From assembly GCF_024398035.1 (NCBI RefSeq), contig NZ_CP073748.1:1-64000 (forward strand): a stretch of DNA of 64,000 bases, in the 5' to 3' direction. A program made the translations under genes and the position numbers. Shown here one piece after another: positions 32,190-39,810 of the stretch. The notes below the pieces were generated by a model. The model was not told the DNA's origin and did no database searches. It was given only the letters and a program-made list of their open reading frames with translations. Source of the DNA: Kordiimonas sp. SCSIO 12603. GTDB taxonomy: Bacteria; Pseudomonadota; Alphaproteobacteria; Sphingomonadales; Kordiimonadaceae. Numbering within the stretch: the first letter of the stretch is position 1; every line of letters begins with the position of its first letter.

Positions 32190-33569
32190 CTAAGCCTTGT
32201 TTTTTATCTGTTCTACACATAGAGAATGCACATCTTGCGTGATGGCGTATTTGAAGAATATGAGAAAGCCAATCAGGGCGAATATTGCCGGTGTAAGCGC
32301 TGAAAACCAGTGCAACCTCTCAAGCACCTCTGCGGTATGATTTGCCCCACCTGAATAGCCTATTACATCTAAGGCAAACCCAATTCCAAGGCCTGCCAAA
32401 GCTATCGCTATTTTCTGAATGGCAGACGCCAAACCAACGAGAGAAGCCTCGGCCCGTACACCAGTTTTAGCATGCCCATAATCAATTGTATCCGGCAGAA
32501 TAGACCAAAATCCAACAGCAAACGCGCTGAAGCTAGCTGCAATCAACCCAAGAACCAGCATACTAAGATAGGCATTATGCTCACCAACAAAACCAAGTAT
32601 TATGCTGGTCACGCTCACGCTGATACACCCAAGAAGGAAAGCAAGCCTCTTATCCAGCTTCAAATTCAGTTTCACCCAGAGCGGAATTGAAATAAGCGGT
32701 ACCGACGTCATAACAATTAAAGCCAGCGTTCCTAAACTCGGGTCCGCGAGAATGTGTTCGAAACGGTAGAGAACAGTTTTAACAACCACCATATTCGCAA
32801 CTGTAATAGCAAAAATAGCATGAGATAGAAGAAGGAACGGCGTATTAGCAAACATGGAACGAAGTACATCCATTGCCTCCGTAGTCTCTACAGGCTTATC
32901 TCCGCTCATACTTCCGTGAGAAGCGATGGATTGTTCTCTGGTTAAAGCCACCGTTATGATCAATAAGCCGGAAGCTATCATGCCACTTATCAACGCCCCT
33001 ACGACAAGAGCAGTACTGTCAGCCATGAACTCACGCAAGAAAGAGAGCATAGATACAACGGCAATTCCCCCTAGCGCTCCAAAGACCATACGAGTACCTG
33101 CCAACCGGGTTCTGTCACCCGCATCAAAAGTCAGGCGAGCACCAAGGGCGCTATAGGGTATGGAAACAACCGTATATAGGAGACGGAACAAAATATGGCC
33201 AACAACAGCTGCTGCAATAATAAAACCTATATCTTCAAAAAGCAGTGGTAAGCCAAAGAGCAAGATAAAACTGAGCGCCAGAGGGAGTGCTCCCCACAGT
33301 AGATAAGGCCGGTATCGCCCTTTCGAACTTTTGGTACGTTCGGCAATCAAACCAATAACAGGGTCTGAAACACCGTCCACCACACCACCAATCGCATAGA
33401 TTATGCCTGCCAGACTGCTAGGTAACTGAAGGATATCCGTATAAAAATAGAGAAGGAAAAAAGCTGCGCCCTGCCAGTAAAAATTCAGCCCGAAATCACC
33501 TGCGGCATATCCATAACGAACAGATGTCTTTAGGCCTTCAGCATGCTGCATATCGGGTTTGTCTAACAC
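32190..33569 (-). CDS. MFS sugar transporter, GPH (MelB-like) cation symporter family
   Basis: This 459-residue, 12-helix inner-membrane transporter has the GPH-family N-terminus (YGYAAGDFGLNFYWQGAAFF, then GGVVDGVSDPVIGLIAERT, with the Asp residues that bind the coupling cation in MelB). It probably imports the oligosaccharides or glucose released by the GH16 and GH3 enzymes. Start GTG at 33569 has GGAG nine bases upstream. The gene lies 36 bases after the halogenase-like gene and two bases before GH16. Confidence 0.88.
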   Translation of the reverse strand: MLDKPDMQHAEGLKTSVRYGYAAGDFGLNFYWQGAAFFLLYFYTDILQLPSSLAGIIYAIGGVVDGVSDPVIGLIAERTKSSKGRYRPYLLWGALPLALSFILLFGLPLLFEDIGFIIAAAVVGHILFRLLYTVVSIPYSALGARLTFDAGDRTRLAGTRMVFGALGGIAVVSMLSFLREFMADSTALVVGALISGMIASGLLIITVALTREQSIASHGSMSGDKPVETTEAMDVLRSMFANTPFLLLSHAIFAITVANMVVVKTVLYRFEHILADPSLGTLALIVMTSVPLISIPLWVKLNLKLDKRLAFLLGCISVSVTSIILGFVGEHNAYLSMLVLGLIAASFSAFAVGFWSILPDTIDYGHAKTGVRAEASLVGLASAIQKIAIALAGLGIGFALDVIGYSGGANHTAEVLERLHWFSALTPAIFALIGFLIFFKYAITQDVHSLCVEQIKNKA

Positions 33570-33605
33570 GCCTACTCCATCCCTTGTGAAGCCTCACCAC
33601 ATTTC

Positions 33606-35108
33606 TCAAGTGGTTGAAACCGGGCAATACTTCCGTAAGTAATCACCATGAGACGGCATATGGTACACAAGGTATTTAATAGATTTCTCAATCTCGGATA
33701 CCTCTTTCTTCAGGCTCTCCTGATCAAGAACATCGGCAAGCGGATTATACCCATCTGGAGCAATACCCTGACCAAGCATTACTGCTGACCAACTGGTGGA
33801 TGTGAATAATTCATCCTCCTCCCGGAAAATCTGCCCGTTCCATTTGGACAGGTCAATTTTTTCCTGAAGCGTGTCAGGAATACTCATTGTACGGCAATGG
33901 TTCCAAAACTCACTGTCGTCGCGCGTGGTCGCGTGATAGTGCAGCACCAGAAAATCGCGGATACGGCAATATTCTTTATGGGTTAACCTGTTGTAGGTAT
34001 TACGCTGTACATCAGAAACACCCCGCAAAGAGAAAGTTGCCAGAAGTTTAGCAACACCTGTGCTGATCAAATGAATAGAGGTTGATTCAAGGGGTTCCAT
34101 GAAACCAGACGCCAACCCAATAGCTACCACATTTTTATTCCAGAATTTCTTACGGTGCCCCGTTACAAAGCGTAGCTGCTTAGGGTCAGCTAGCGGTTTA
34201 CCGTCCAGATTATTCATCAGAATATCTTGTGCTTCCTGCTCATCCATAAAGCTTGAGCAGAAAACATGACCATTCCCAAGCCTGTGTTGAAGAGGAACAC
34301 GCCACTGCCAGCCAGCGCTGTGTGCGGTCGCACGTGTGTAAGGAAGTGGGTCCTCTTCCTGTTCACATGGTACCGCCCATGCACGATCACAGGGCAACCA
34401 GTGGGTCCAGTCTTCGTATCCGGTTTTCAGGGCCTGCTCTATCAGCAGTCCTCTGAAGCCTGTACAATCAATGAAAAAGTCACCTTCTATGGTTTGACCA
34501 TCTTTTAAAAGAAGGCTGTCCACATCACCAGTTTCATTATTGAGAGATACAGTATCAACCATACCTTCAATACGTTCGACACCACGTTTTTCAGAAAAAT
34601 ACCGAAGGAATTCAGCATATTTCACCGCATCTAAATGGTAGGCATAGTTGATAGGCGGCAAATCATCCCGGCCACTGTCTTCCGTCCGTCCAAACTTTCG
34701 ATATTGGGCTGCAATTGTTTCTGCATTGAAAAGAAACAAAGGTCGTGGGTCACCGCTTTTCCGGTATTTCATCCAGATATGGTGAAAACCAACACCATCT
34801 ATCTGGTACCCATAGTCACCAAAGGGGTGAAAGTAGCTGTCTTCCTGCTTACCCCAGTTTACAAATTGAATACCAAGTTTGAAGGTACCGCCCACAAAAG
34901 AAAGCATTTCGGCTTCATTGATACCAAGCATCTGATTGAATTGCACAAAAGGCGGGATCGTTGCCTCACCCACCCCAACGGTGCCAATAGCTTCTGATTC
35001 AACAAGAATAACCCGAGCTTCTTTTGTCTGCGCAAACTTTGAGAAGGCGGCAGCGGACATCCAACCAGCAGTGCCGCCCCCAACGATAACAATTGTCTTA
35101 ATTGCCAT
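33606..35108 (-). CDS. Tryptophan-halogenase-like FAD-dependent enzyme
   Basis: This 500-residue flavoenzyme of the tryptophan 7-halogenase family has the FAD motif GGGTAGW at residues 10-16 and the catalytic Lys in TFKLG (Lys77). The flavin-halogenase motif W-x-W-x-I-P appears as WQWRVP, and the Glu of PLESTSIHL is kept. Enzymes of this family are common next to TonB receptors in glycan loci of Alphaproteobacteria, where their substrate is unknown. ATG at 35108 has a strong GGAGGG ribosome site. It sits after the receptor terminator and starts the halogenase-MFS-GH16 run. Halogenase chemistry is plausible from the motifs but unproven. Confidence 0.88.
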   Translation of the reverse strand: MAIKTIVIVGGGTAGWMSAAAFSKFAQTKEARVILVESEAIGTVGVGEATIPPFVQFNQMLGINEAEMLSFVGGTFKLGIQFVNWGKQEDSYFHPFGDYGYQIDGVGFHHIWMKYRKSGDPRPLFLFNAETIAAQYRKFGRTEDSGRDDLPPINYAYHLDAVKYAEFLRYFSEKRGVERIEGMVDTVSLNNETGDVDSLLLKDGQTIEGDFFIDCTGFRGLLIEQALKTGYEDWTHWLPCDRAWAVPCEQEEDPLPYTRATAHSAGWQWRVPLQHRLGNGHVFCSSFMDEQEAQDILMNNLDGKPLADPKQLRFVTGHRKKFWNKNVVAIGLASGFMEPLESTSIHLISTGVAKLLATFSLRGVSDVQRNTYNRLTHKEYCRIRDFLVLHYHATTRDDSEFWNHCRTMSIPDTLQEKIDLSKWNGQIFREEDELFTSTSWSAVMLGQGIAPDGYNPLADVLDQESLKKEVSEIEKSIKYLVYHMPSHGDYLRKYCPVSTT

Positions 35109-35186
35109 ATGTTCCCTCCATACTTGTTTACGCTACAGGTTTAACCTCGGATCATCAAGTTGATGCACCCTTAACGAGTACGACAC

Positions 35187-35226
35187 AAAAAAATGGAGAA
35201 CTCTGATCAACAGATCAAAGTTCTCC
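35187..35226 (-). terminator. Rho-independent terminator of the TonB receptor gene
   Basis: On the minus strand a 14-bp, nearly perfect stem (GGAGAACTTTGATC with GATCAGAGTTCTCC) has a four-base loop and is followed by seven T residues, just past the receptor stop at 35235. It separates the receptor transcript from the halogenase operon, at least in part. Confidence 0.9.
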
Positions 35227-35234
35227 AGTCGCCC

Positions 35235-38200
35235 CTAAAAATTGAACCGTACCAGGAATGTAAATCGTCGATCATTCCTGAAAGCAGTTCTAGGTAGTCT
35301 CGTGCCATTAAAGTCTATCAATTGGCTGGTGCGTGTAACTTCATCCAGAAGGTTTACAGCCTGAATTCCGACTTTAATGTTTTCCGTAACATTATAGAAA
35401 ATTGACCCATCCAGCTGTCCGGTTGACTCGCCAAAAATTGGAGAGAATGGGAAGATATCGTCCCGCGGGGTCAGCAAGAAATCTGATCGCCAATTATAAG
35501 CCAATCTTACAGATAATTTAGCGTCTTCATAAAAGCCTGTGAGGTTATAGGTATGCTTGGAAATACCCGGGAAACCAAGGCTATCAGCAAACGCGGACCG
35601 CCTCACATCATTTTCTGGAGCACCAAGATTACCCGCATCAACATATGTATAAGTTCCCTGGAAACCCAGATACTTGAGAGGCCCTGGCAAGAAATCAAAT
35701 GTCTGCTGGTACCCCAGTTCAATACCCTTAACCGTTGCACTTTCTAAATTTGTCGGACCATCAATCCGTACTTGTGCAGTTGCCCCTGTATCACTGACAA
35801 ATTCTCTGATCGTAGAATTATCCGTGATAAGCCCACTTATATCTTTCAGGAAGAAAGACGCAGTTAAGGAACCAACCCGATTGAAATACCATTCGACAGA
35901 AAGATCATAATTCCAAGCCGTCACGGGTCTTAACAATCTATTTCCGGTTCGCAGTGCAAACAGAGGCCCTGTCTCCAGGGTTCCGTCCTGCTGCAGCGTA
36001 CCTAGATTACTACCAATCACACCGCCAGTTCGGAAATCAGCCAGATCAGGGCGGGAGATACCCTTTGATACGGCTGCCCGAACCAGCAGATCTTCAGTGA
36101 TTCCGAACTTAACATTCAGGCTTGGCAGCCAATGTTCAAATTCAATATCGCTGCTGTCATCAAGTAATTCGCCTGTGAAACCTTCGATAAACTCTGCCTG
36201 CCGACCCGGCGACAAGAAACAGAATGGTGGCAACACGGCATTCGGGTCGCCGGGGGGAAGCGAACAACTTGTATCAGCATCTGGTGCAAATTCTGCCAGT
36301 GGGAACTGGATTTCACCAGCCGATTCAATAGTAGTTTTCACATACCGCAGGCCAATATTACCTTCGATAGCGATACCGTCACCTGGAACATTATTTGTAC
36401 CAAAATCAACGCGTGCGTAGAAAGCCTGTGTTTTCTCAGTTACGTCAGAGATTTCACCTGGAAGATACACGGAATCGCCGACAAGACCTGCACGGTCCCC
36501 AACAGGCCCCCATGTTTCAGCAATACGAGCACCGAAGGCATCAATAATACCATTTGCCTGATTTTGCAGTGTACCAGAGAAATAATCTTCAATCAGATTA
36601 TCACCGCCCCAGAAAATACCTGCTCCTCCCGGAACCGGAACCTGGGATGATCCACGCTGGAATTCAGCAAACGGTGTTCTAATGTTGGTAACGCCTTGAG
36701 ACGCAGGGTTGCTCGCATAAACAGGGTTTTTAGGTGTATCTGTCCATGTCCATGCATTCGACAGATTACCCCAATTACCAAAATTATTATCGCGAGTGAC
36801 ACGGTTACGATCAGACCAGCGCGCTCCAAATTTAACCCGTTTAAAGAACGATTCTTCATTCAGGTCATAATCTATATCGCCTCGGAAAGTTGTAAGGTCA
36901 CCTTCATTATCGATAAAACTGTCAATCAAGAACCAGCTGTAGAAACGGTCAGGGTTACTGAAATGCCCTTCGCTATTTGCGCCAAGCGGTGCACGGAATT
37001 CGATATTTGGTGTTGCACCACTTCCGAGATCAAGGAAGATATCTGAACGCCCAACAGTAGCTGAAATAACACCATCTTCCGTACGAGTTGAATCTACATG
37101 TTGTGCTTCAAGATTAATATGCAGGCGATCAGTTGGTGACCACTGAATATCCAGAGAAATATCTTCAGTTACAGCGTGATCATCCCGCTGGAACCTAAGG
37201 AACTCTGTCGGAATACCATCCTGAATATCACACGGCTGCCCAGGACCGCTGAATACAGGAAACTCACCTGTTGGCACATCAAATGTTCCAGGAACACAGT
37301 TATTAAAACCATGCCACGCCGTTTGCGATAGAACGCCAGATTGGAAAACACCATTCTGATCAAAATTCCACGGACTGCCTTCTGGCTGAACCGGGAAAAG
37401 TGCATCATCATTCACAAGTGCTAAAATAGCATGCTCATCCACGAATAAATCAGCTTCGGCGCGCAGATATTCCGCTGTTACAAGTAAGTTCTTTTCACTA
37501 TTTTCCCACTGAGCTACAGCAGAGAAAGCATTTCTATCACGGTCATAACCCGTTGTTCTAACGCCCGCCCCTTTTGGAACAACAACCGAGTCAGCGGGTG
37601 GGAAATTAGCAGCATTAAATTCGGTATCGTCTCCAACACCTGCTGAACTAACCGAACGAGCACGAATACATGGACCGTCCAAGGTTGCTGCGCGGTAACA
37701 TGGATCCGTAACCTGCGATGCATCTGATCGTGTAATCAATTCAGACTGAGAATAACCAAGCTGGAGGCCAAACCTACCAGATGAAGTTTCCCATGTATTT
37801 GCTGCTACCACAGAGAAACCAGGCGACCATTCTTCTGCCAGGTCACCATAGTTGCCCTCAATCGCACCAGCTATTCTAAAGCCTTCACCATCAAGTGGTT
37901 TGCGTGTTCCAAGGTCTACCACCCCGGAGATTGCGCCTTCAATCATATCTGCTGATGTTGCCTTGAACACCTTTACGGCACCGAGTAGTTCAGGGGAGAT
38001 ATCATTAAAACTTAAAACCCGGCCACCTGTGGCTGAAAACACATCACGTCCATTAAACTCTGACCGCACAAACGGCAAACCGCGGATAACCACATCCGCG
38101 CCCTCTACGGAAAAACGGTCTGGATCAGACGTTTTCTGGAACCTACCGATATTAATACCAGGGACACGCTGCAACGCTTCTGCGACAGAACGGTCCGCAA

Positions 38201-38447
38201 GAGCACCGATATCTTCAGCGGTAATCGCATCAATGAAAGTATCCGCGTTTTCTTTAAGCGATTGCGCGCTTCTTAGAGAGGCCTTGAAGCCCGTAACAAC
38301 GATTTCTTCCAATTCCTCATCTTCGGCTTTGGCTTTATCATCATCGTTGGTTGTTTGTGCTAATGCAGCTGGGTTAGCTGTCGCCAATGCGAACGCTGAT
38401 GCGCCCAGCAATAGATACTGACGAATTTTTGCTTCCCGTTTATCCAT
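35235..38447 (-). CDS. TonB-dependent outer-membrane receptor (oligosaccharide uptake)
   Basis: This 1070-residue receptor has a signal peptide (QYLLLGASAFALATANPAAL), a TonB-box-like EELEEIVVTGF, a plug domain (GALADRSVAEALQRVPGIN) and a long 22-strand beta barrel ending in FLVRFNF with a terminal Phe. The size and the context fit the glycan-type TonB receptors of Caulobacterales and Sphingomonadales. It probably imports beta-glucan oligosaccharides across the outer membrane using TonB energy. ATG at 38447 follows GGGAAGGG; an upstream in-frame start at 38552 would lie inside the operator and is rejected. A promoter and two operators lie upstream. Confidence 0.93.
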   Translation of the reverse strand: MDKREAKIRQYLLLGASAFALATANPAALAQTTNDDDKAKAEDEELEEIVVTGFKASLRSAQSLKENADTFIDAITAEDIGALADRSVAEALQRVPGINIGRFQKTSDPDRFSVEGADVVIRGLPFVRSEFNGRDVFSATGGRVLSFNDISPELLGAVKVFKATSADMIEGAISGVVDLGTRKPLDGEGFRIAGAIEGNYGDLAEEWSPGFSVVAANTWETSSGRFGLQLGYSQSELITRSDASQVTDPCYRAATLDGPCIRARSVSSAGVGDDTEFNAANFPPADSVVVPKGAGVRTTGYDRDRNAFSAVAQWENSEKNLLVTAEYLRAEADLFVDEHAILALVNDDALFPVQPEGSPWNFDQNGVFQSGVLSQTAWHGFNNCVPGTFDVPTGEFPVFSGPGQPCDIQDGIPTEFLRFQRDDHAVTEDISLDIQWSPTDRLHINLEAQHVDSTRTEDGVISATVGRSDIFLDLGSGATPNIEFRAPLGANSEGHFSNPDRFYSWFLIDSFIDNEGDLTTFRGDIDYDLNEESFFKRVKFGARWSDRNRVTRDNNFGNWGNLSNAWTWTDTPKNPVYASNPASQGVTNIRTPFAEFQRGSSQVPVPGGAGIFWGGDNLIEDYFSGTLQNQANGIIDAFGARIAETWGPVGDRAGLVGDSVYLPGEISDVTEKTQAFYARVDFGTNNVPGDGIAIEGNIGLRYVKTTIESAGEIQFPLAEFAPDADTSCSLPPGDPNAVLPPFCFLSPGRQAEFIEGFTGELLDDSSDIEFEHWLPSLNVKFGITEDLLVRAAVSKGISRPDLADFRTGGVIGSNLGTLQQDGTLETGPLFALRTGNRLLRPVTAWNYDLSVEWYFNRVGSLTASFFLKDISGLITDNSTIREFVSDTGATAQVRIDGPTNLESATVKGIELGYQQTFDFLPGPLKYLGFQGTYTYVDAGNLGAPENDVRRSAFADSLGFPGISKHTYNLTGFYEDAKLSVRLAYNWRSDFLLTPRDDIFPFSPIFGESTGQLDGSIFYNVTENIKVGIQAVNLLDEVTRTSQLIDFNGTRLPRTAFRNDRRFTFLVRFNF

Positions 38448-38503
38448 TGTTTTCCCTTCCCTGGAACAATAACAGACACCAATGACCCTGTCCTCCACAG
38501 ACC

Positions 38504-38563
38504 AAAATACAAATTGTCTTATTTTTGTCAACAAAAAGTCCATAAAGGACAATATTTTTGTCC
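38504..38563 (-). promoter_or_regulatory. Receptor promoter with two LacI-type operators
   Basis: On the minus strand TTGACA (38526-38531) and TATTTT (38504-38509) are 16 bases apart, a good sigma-70 promoter. An inverted repeat TTGTCTTATTTTTGTCAA (38514-38531) overlaps the -35 region. A second, GGACAATATTTTTGTCC (38547-38563), lies just upstream. The same GGACAA/TTGTCC half-sites occur ahead of the GH3 gene, flanking the lacI-type gene. Repression by that LacI protein is inferred. Confidence 0.7.
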
Positions 38564-38581
38564 AAGGAAACTTATAAAGAT

Positions 38582-38617
38582 AAAAAAAAGGCTGCTTTTC
38601 CTACGAAAAAGCAAGCC
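38582..38617 (-). terminator. Terminator of the LacI-family regulator gene
   Basis: On the minus strand GGCT and GCTTTTT pair with GGAAAAGC and AGCC around a short loop (one bulged T). Eight T residues follow. It lies about 30 bases after the stop at 38647. Confidence 0.8.
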
Positions 38618-38646
38618 AACTGGTTCAAAGAAAACTTGTAACGGAA

Positions 38647-39660
38647 TCAGTCTACTGGTGCATGAGCAACAGAATCACGATCAATGATCTGATGTTCCAG
38701 AATAAGCGTTTGAGACTTTGTTTCCACATTCCCTATGGGAGAGCGCAGCAAATCAAGTGCCGCTTTCGCCATTGCCTCAAAAGGTTGAGCAACTGTTGTC
38801 AACGCTGGCCAAGTAGTTTGAGCGAAAAGCGAATCGTCAAAGCCCACAACCGATAAATCTTCAGGAACCCTCAACCCTTTTTGGTTCGCCACCATAATAG
38901 TCGCGGCAGCCATTTCATCATTAGCTGCAAATATGGCTGTAGGCCTTTCTGGTAGAGACAATAATTTATTCGCGGCAATCGCTGCGTTGGCAAACCTGAA
39001 ACGCCCTTCCTCAATATATGTCTGAGGCACAACTAACCCCGCTCTCAACATTGCCTCTTCAAAGCCCTGACGGCGAAGAAGTGTAGCCACGTGATCAGGC
39101 CGCCCACTTATATGAGCAATCCTTTGATGTCCAAATCCTATAAGATTTTCAGTAAGTTGCCGTGATGCAAGCCGATCATCAATTGTGATAGCACTTGCCC
39201 CTGCAATCGAACTGGAAGGGGATAACAGGACAAAATTAACCTGCCTGCTGCGGAATAAATCATGAAGTTCAGACGAATCGCACATCGGCGGTACAAGTAT
39301 GAGATCATCCACCTTAGTCCGATCAAGAAAGGCTTCTGCCTGCCCAATCCAATCTGGATTCTTTTCATCAAAATATTCCACGGAAAGAAACCGTTCGGCA
39401 CCCACACATTGCTTTAAAAGCGCATGGTTTAAACGTGCCTGATACCCACTACTTGGGTCGCCATACAAAATGCCGATACCAGCAGACGAAGACATATTCA
39501 AAGCACGCGCCATAGACTTGGGCGCATACCCAAGTTCCCGCATCGCTGCTTCAACCTTTTGTCTGGTCTTTACACTGATGTGTTCATAATTATTCATGAC
39601 ACGAGACACAGTTTTTACTGAAACTCCAGCCTGTCCCGCCACATCCGTTATTGTCACCAT
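38647..39660 (-). CDS. LacI-family transcriptional regulator of the glucan locus
   Basis: This 337-residue regulator has an N-terminal LacI helix-turn-helix (MVTITDVAGQAGVSVKTVSR, then a hinge with YAPKSMARALN) and a periplasmic-binding-protein-like sugar domain. ATG at 39660 begins exactly at the DNA-binding domain; the frame is open further upstream but those residues are outside the family. It is divergent from GH3 and tandem with the receptor. It should release the GGACAA...TTGTCC sites on binding a glucan-derived sugar (inferred). Confidence 0.92.
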   Translation of the reverse strand: MVTITDVAGQAGVSVKTVSRVMNNYEHISVKTRQKVEAAMRELGYAPKSMARALNMSSSAGIGILYGDPSSGYQARLNHALLKQCVGAERFLSVEYFDEKNPDWIGQAEAFLDRTKVDDLILVPPMCDSSELHDLFRSRQVNFVLLSPSSSIAGASAITIDDRLASRQLTENLIGFGHQRIAHISGRPDHVATLLRRQGFEEAMLRAGLVVPQTYIEEGRFRFANAAIAANKLLSLPERPTAIFAANDEMAAATIMVANQKGLRVPEDLSVVGFDDSLFAQTTWPALTTVAQPFEAMAKAALDLLRSPIGNVETKSQTLILEHQIIDRDSVAHAPVD

Positions 39661-39732
39661 ACTCGCCTCCGATAGTGTGCAGGAGGTTTCCCTCAAGCGC
39701 GACCATAGACCATATTTCTTAAACGATAAAGA

Positions 39733-39777
39733 TTGACTTTGTCTTGAAAAAGGACAATATGTAGACAAATTTTGTCC
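39733..39777 (+). promoter_or_regulatory. GH3 promoter region with LacI-type operator
   Basis: A possible -35 TTGACT (39733-39738) and -10 CAATAT (39755-39760) precede the perfect palindrome GACAAA-T-TTTGTC (39764-39776), which would sit near the transcription start. GGACAA at 39752-39757 and TTGTCC at 39772-39777 repeat the half-sites seen upstream of the TonB receptor. The region is shared with the divergent lacI-type gene. Confidence 0.65.
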
Positions 39778-39810
39778 TTATTAGCATTAAGACTGACCAG
39801 GGAGACAATC

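Noticed and set aside
38448-38552. Longer N-terminus for the TonB receptor starting at 38552
   Set aside because: It would place the start inside the operator and before the promoter -10; ATG 38447 has a strong ribosome site and begins the signal peptide.
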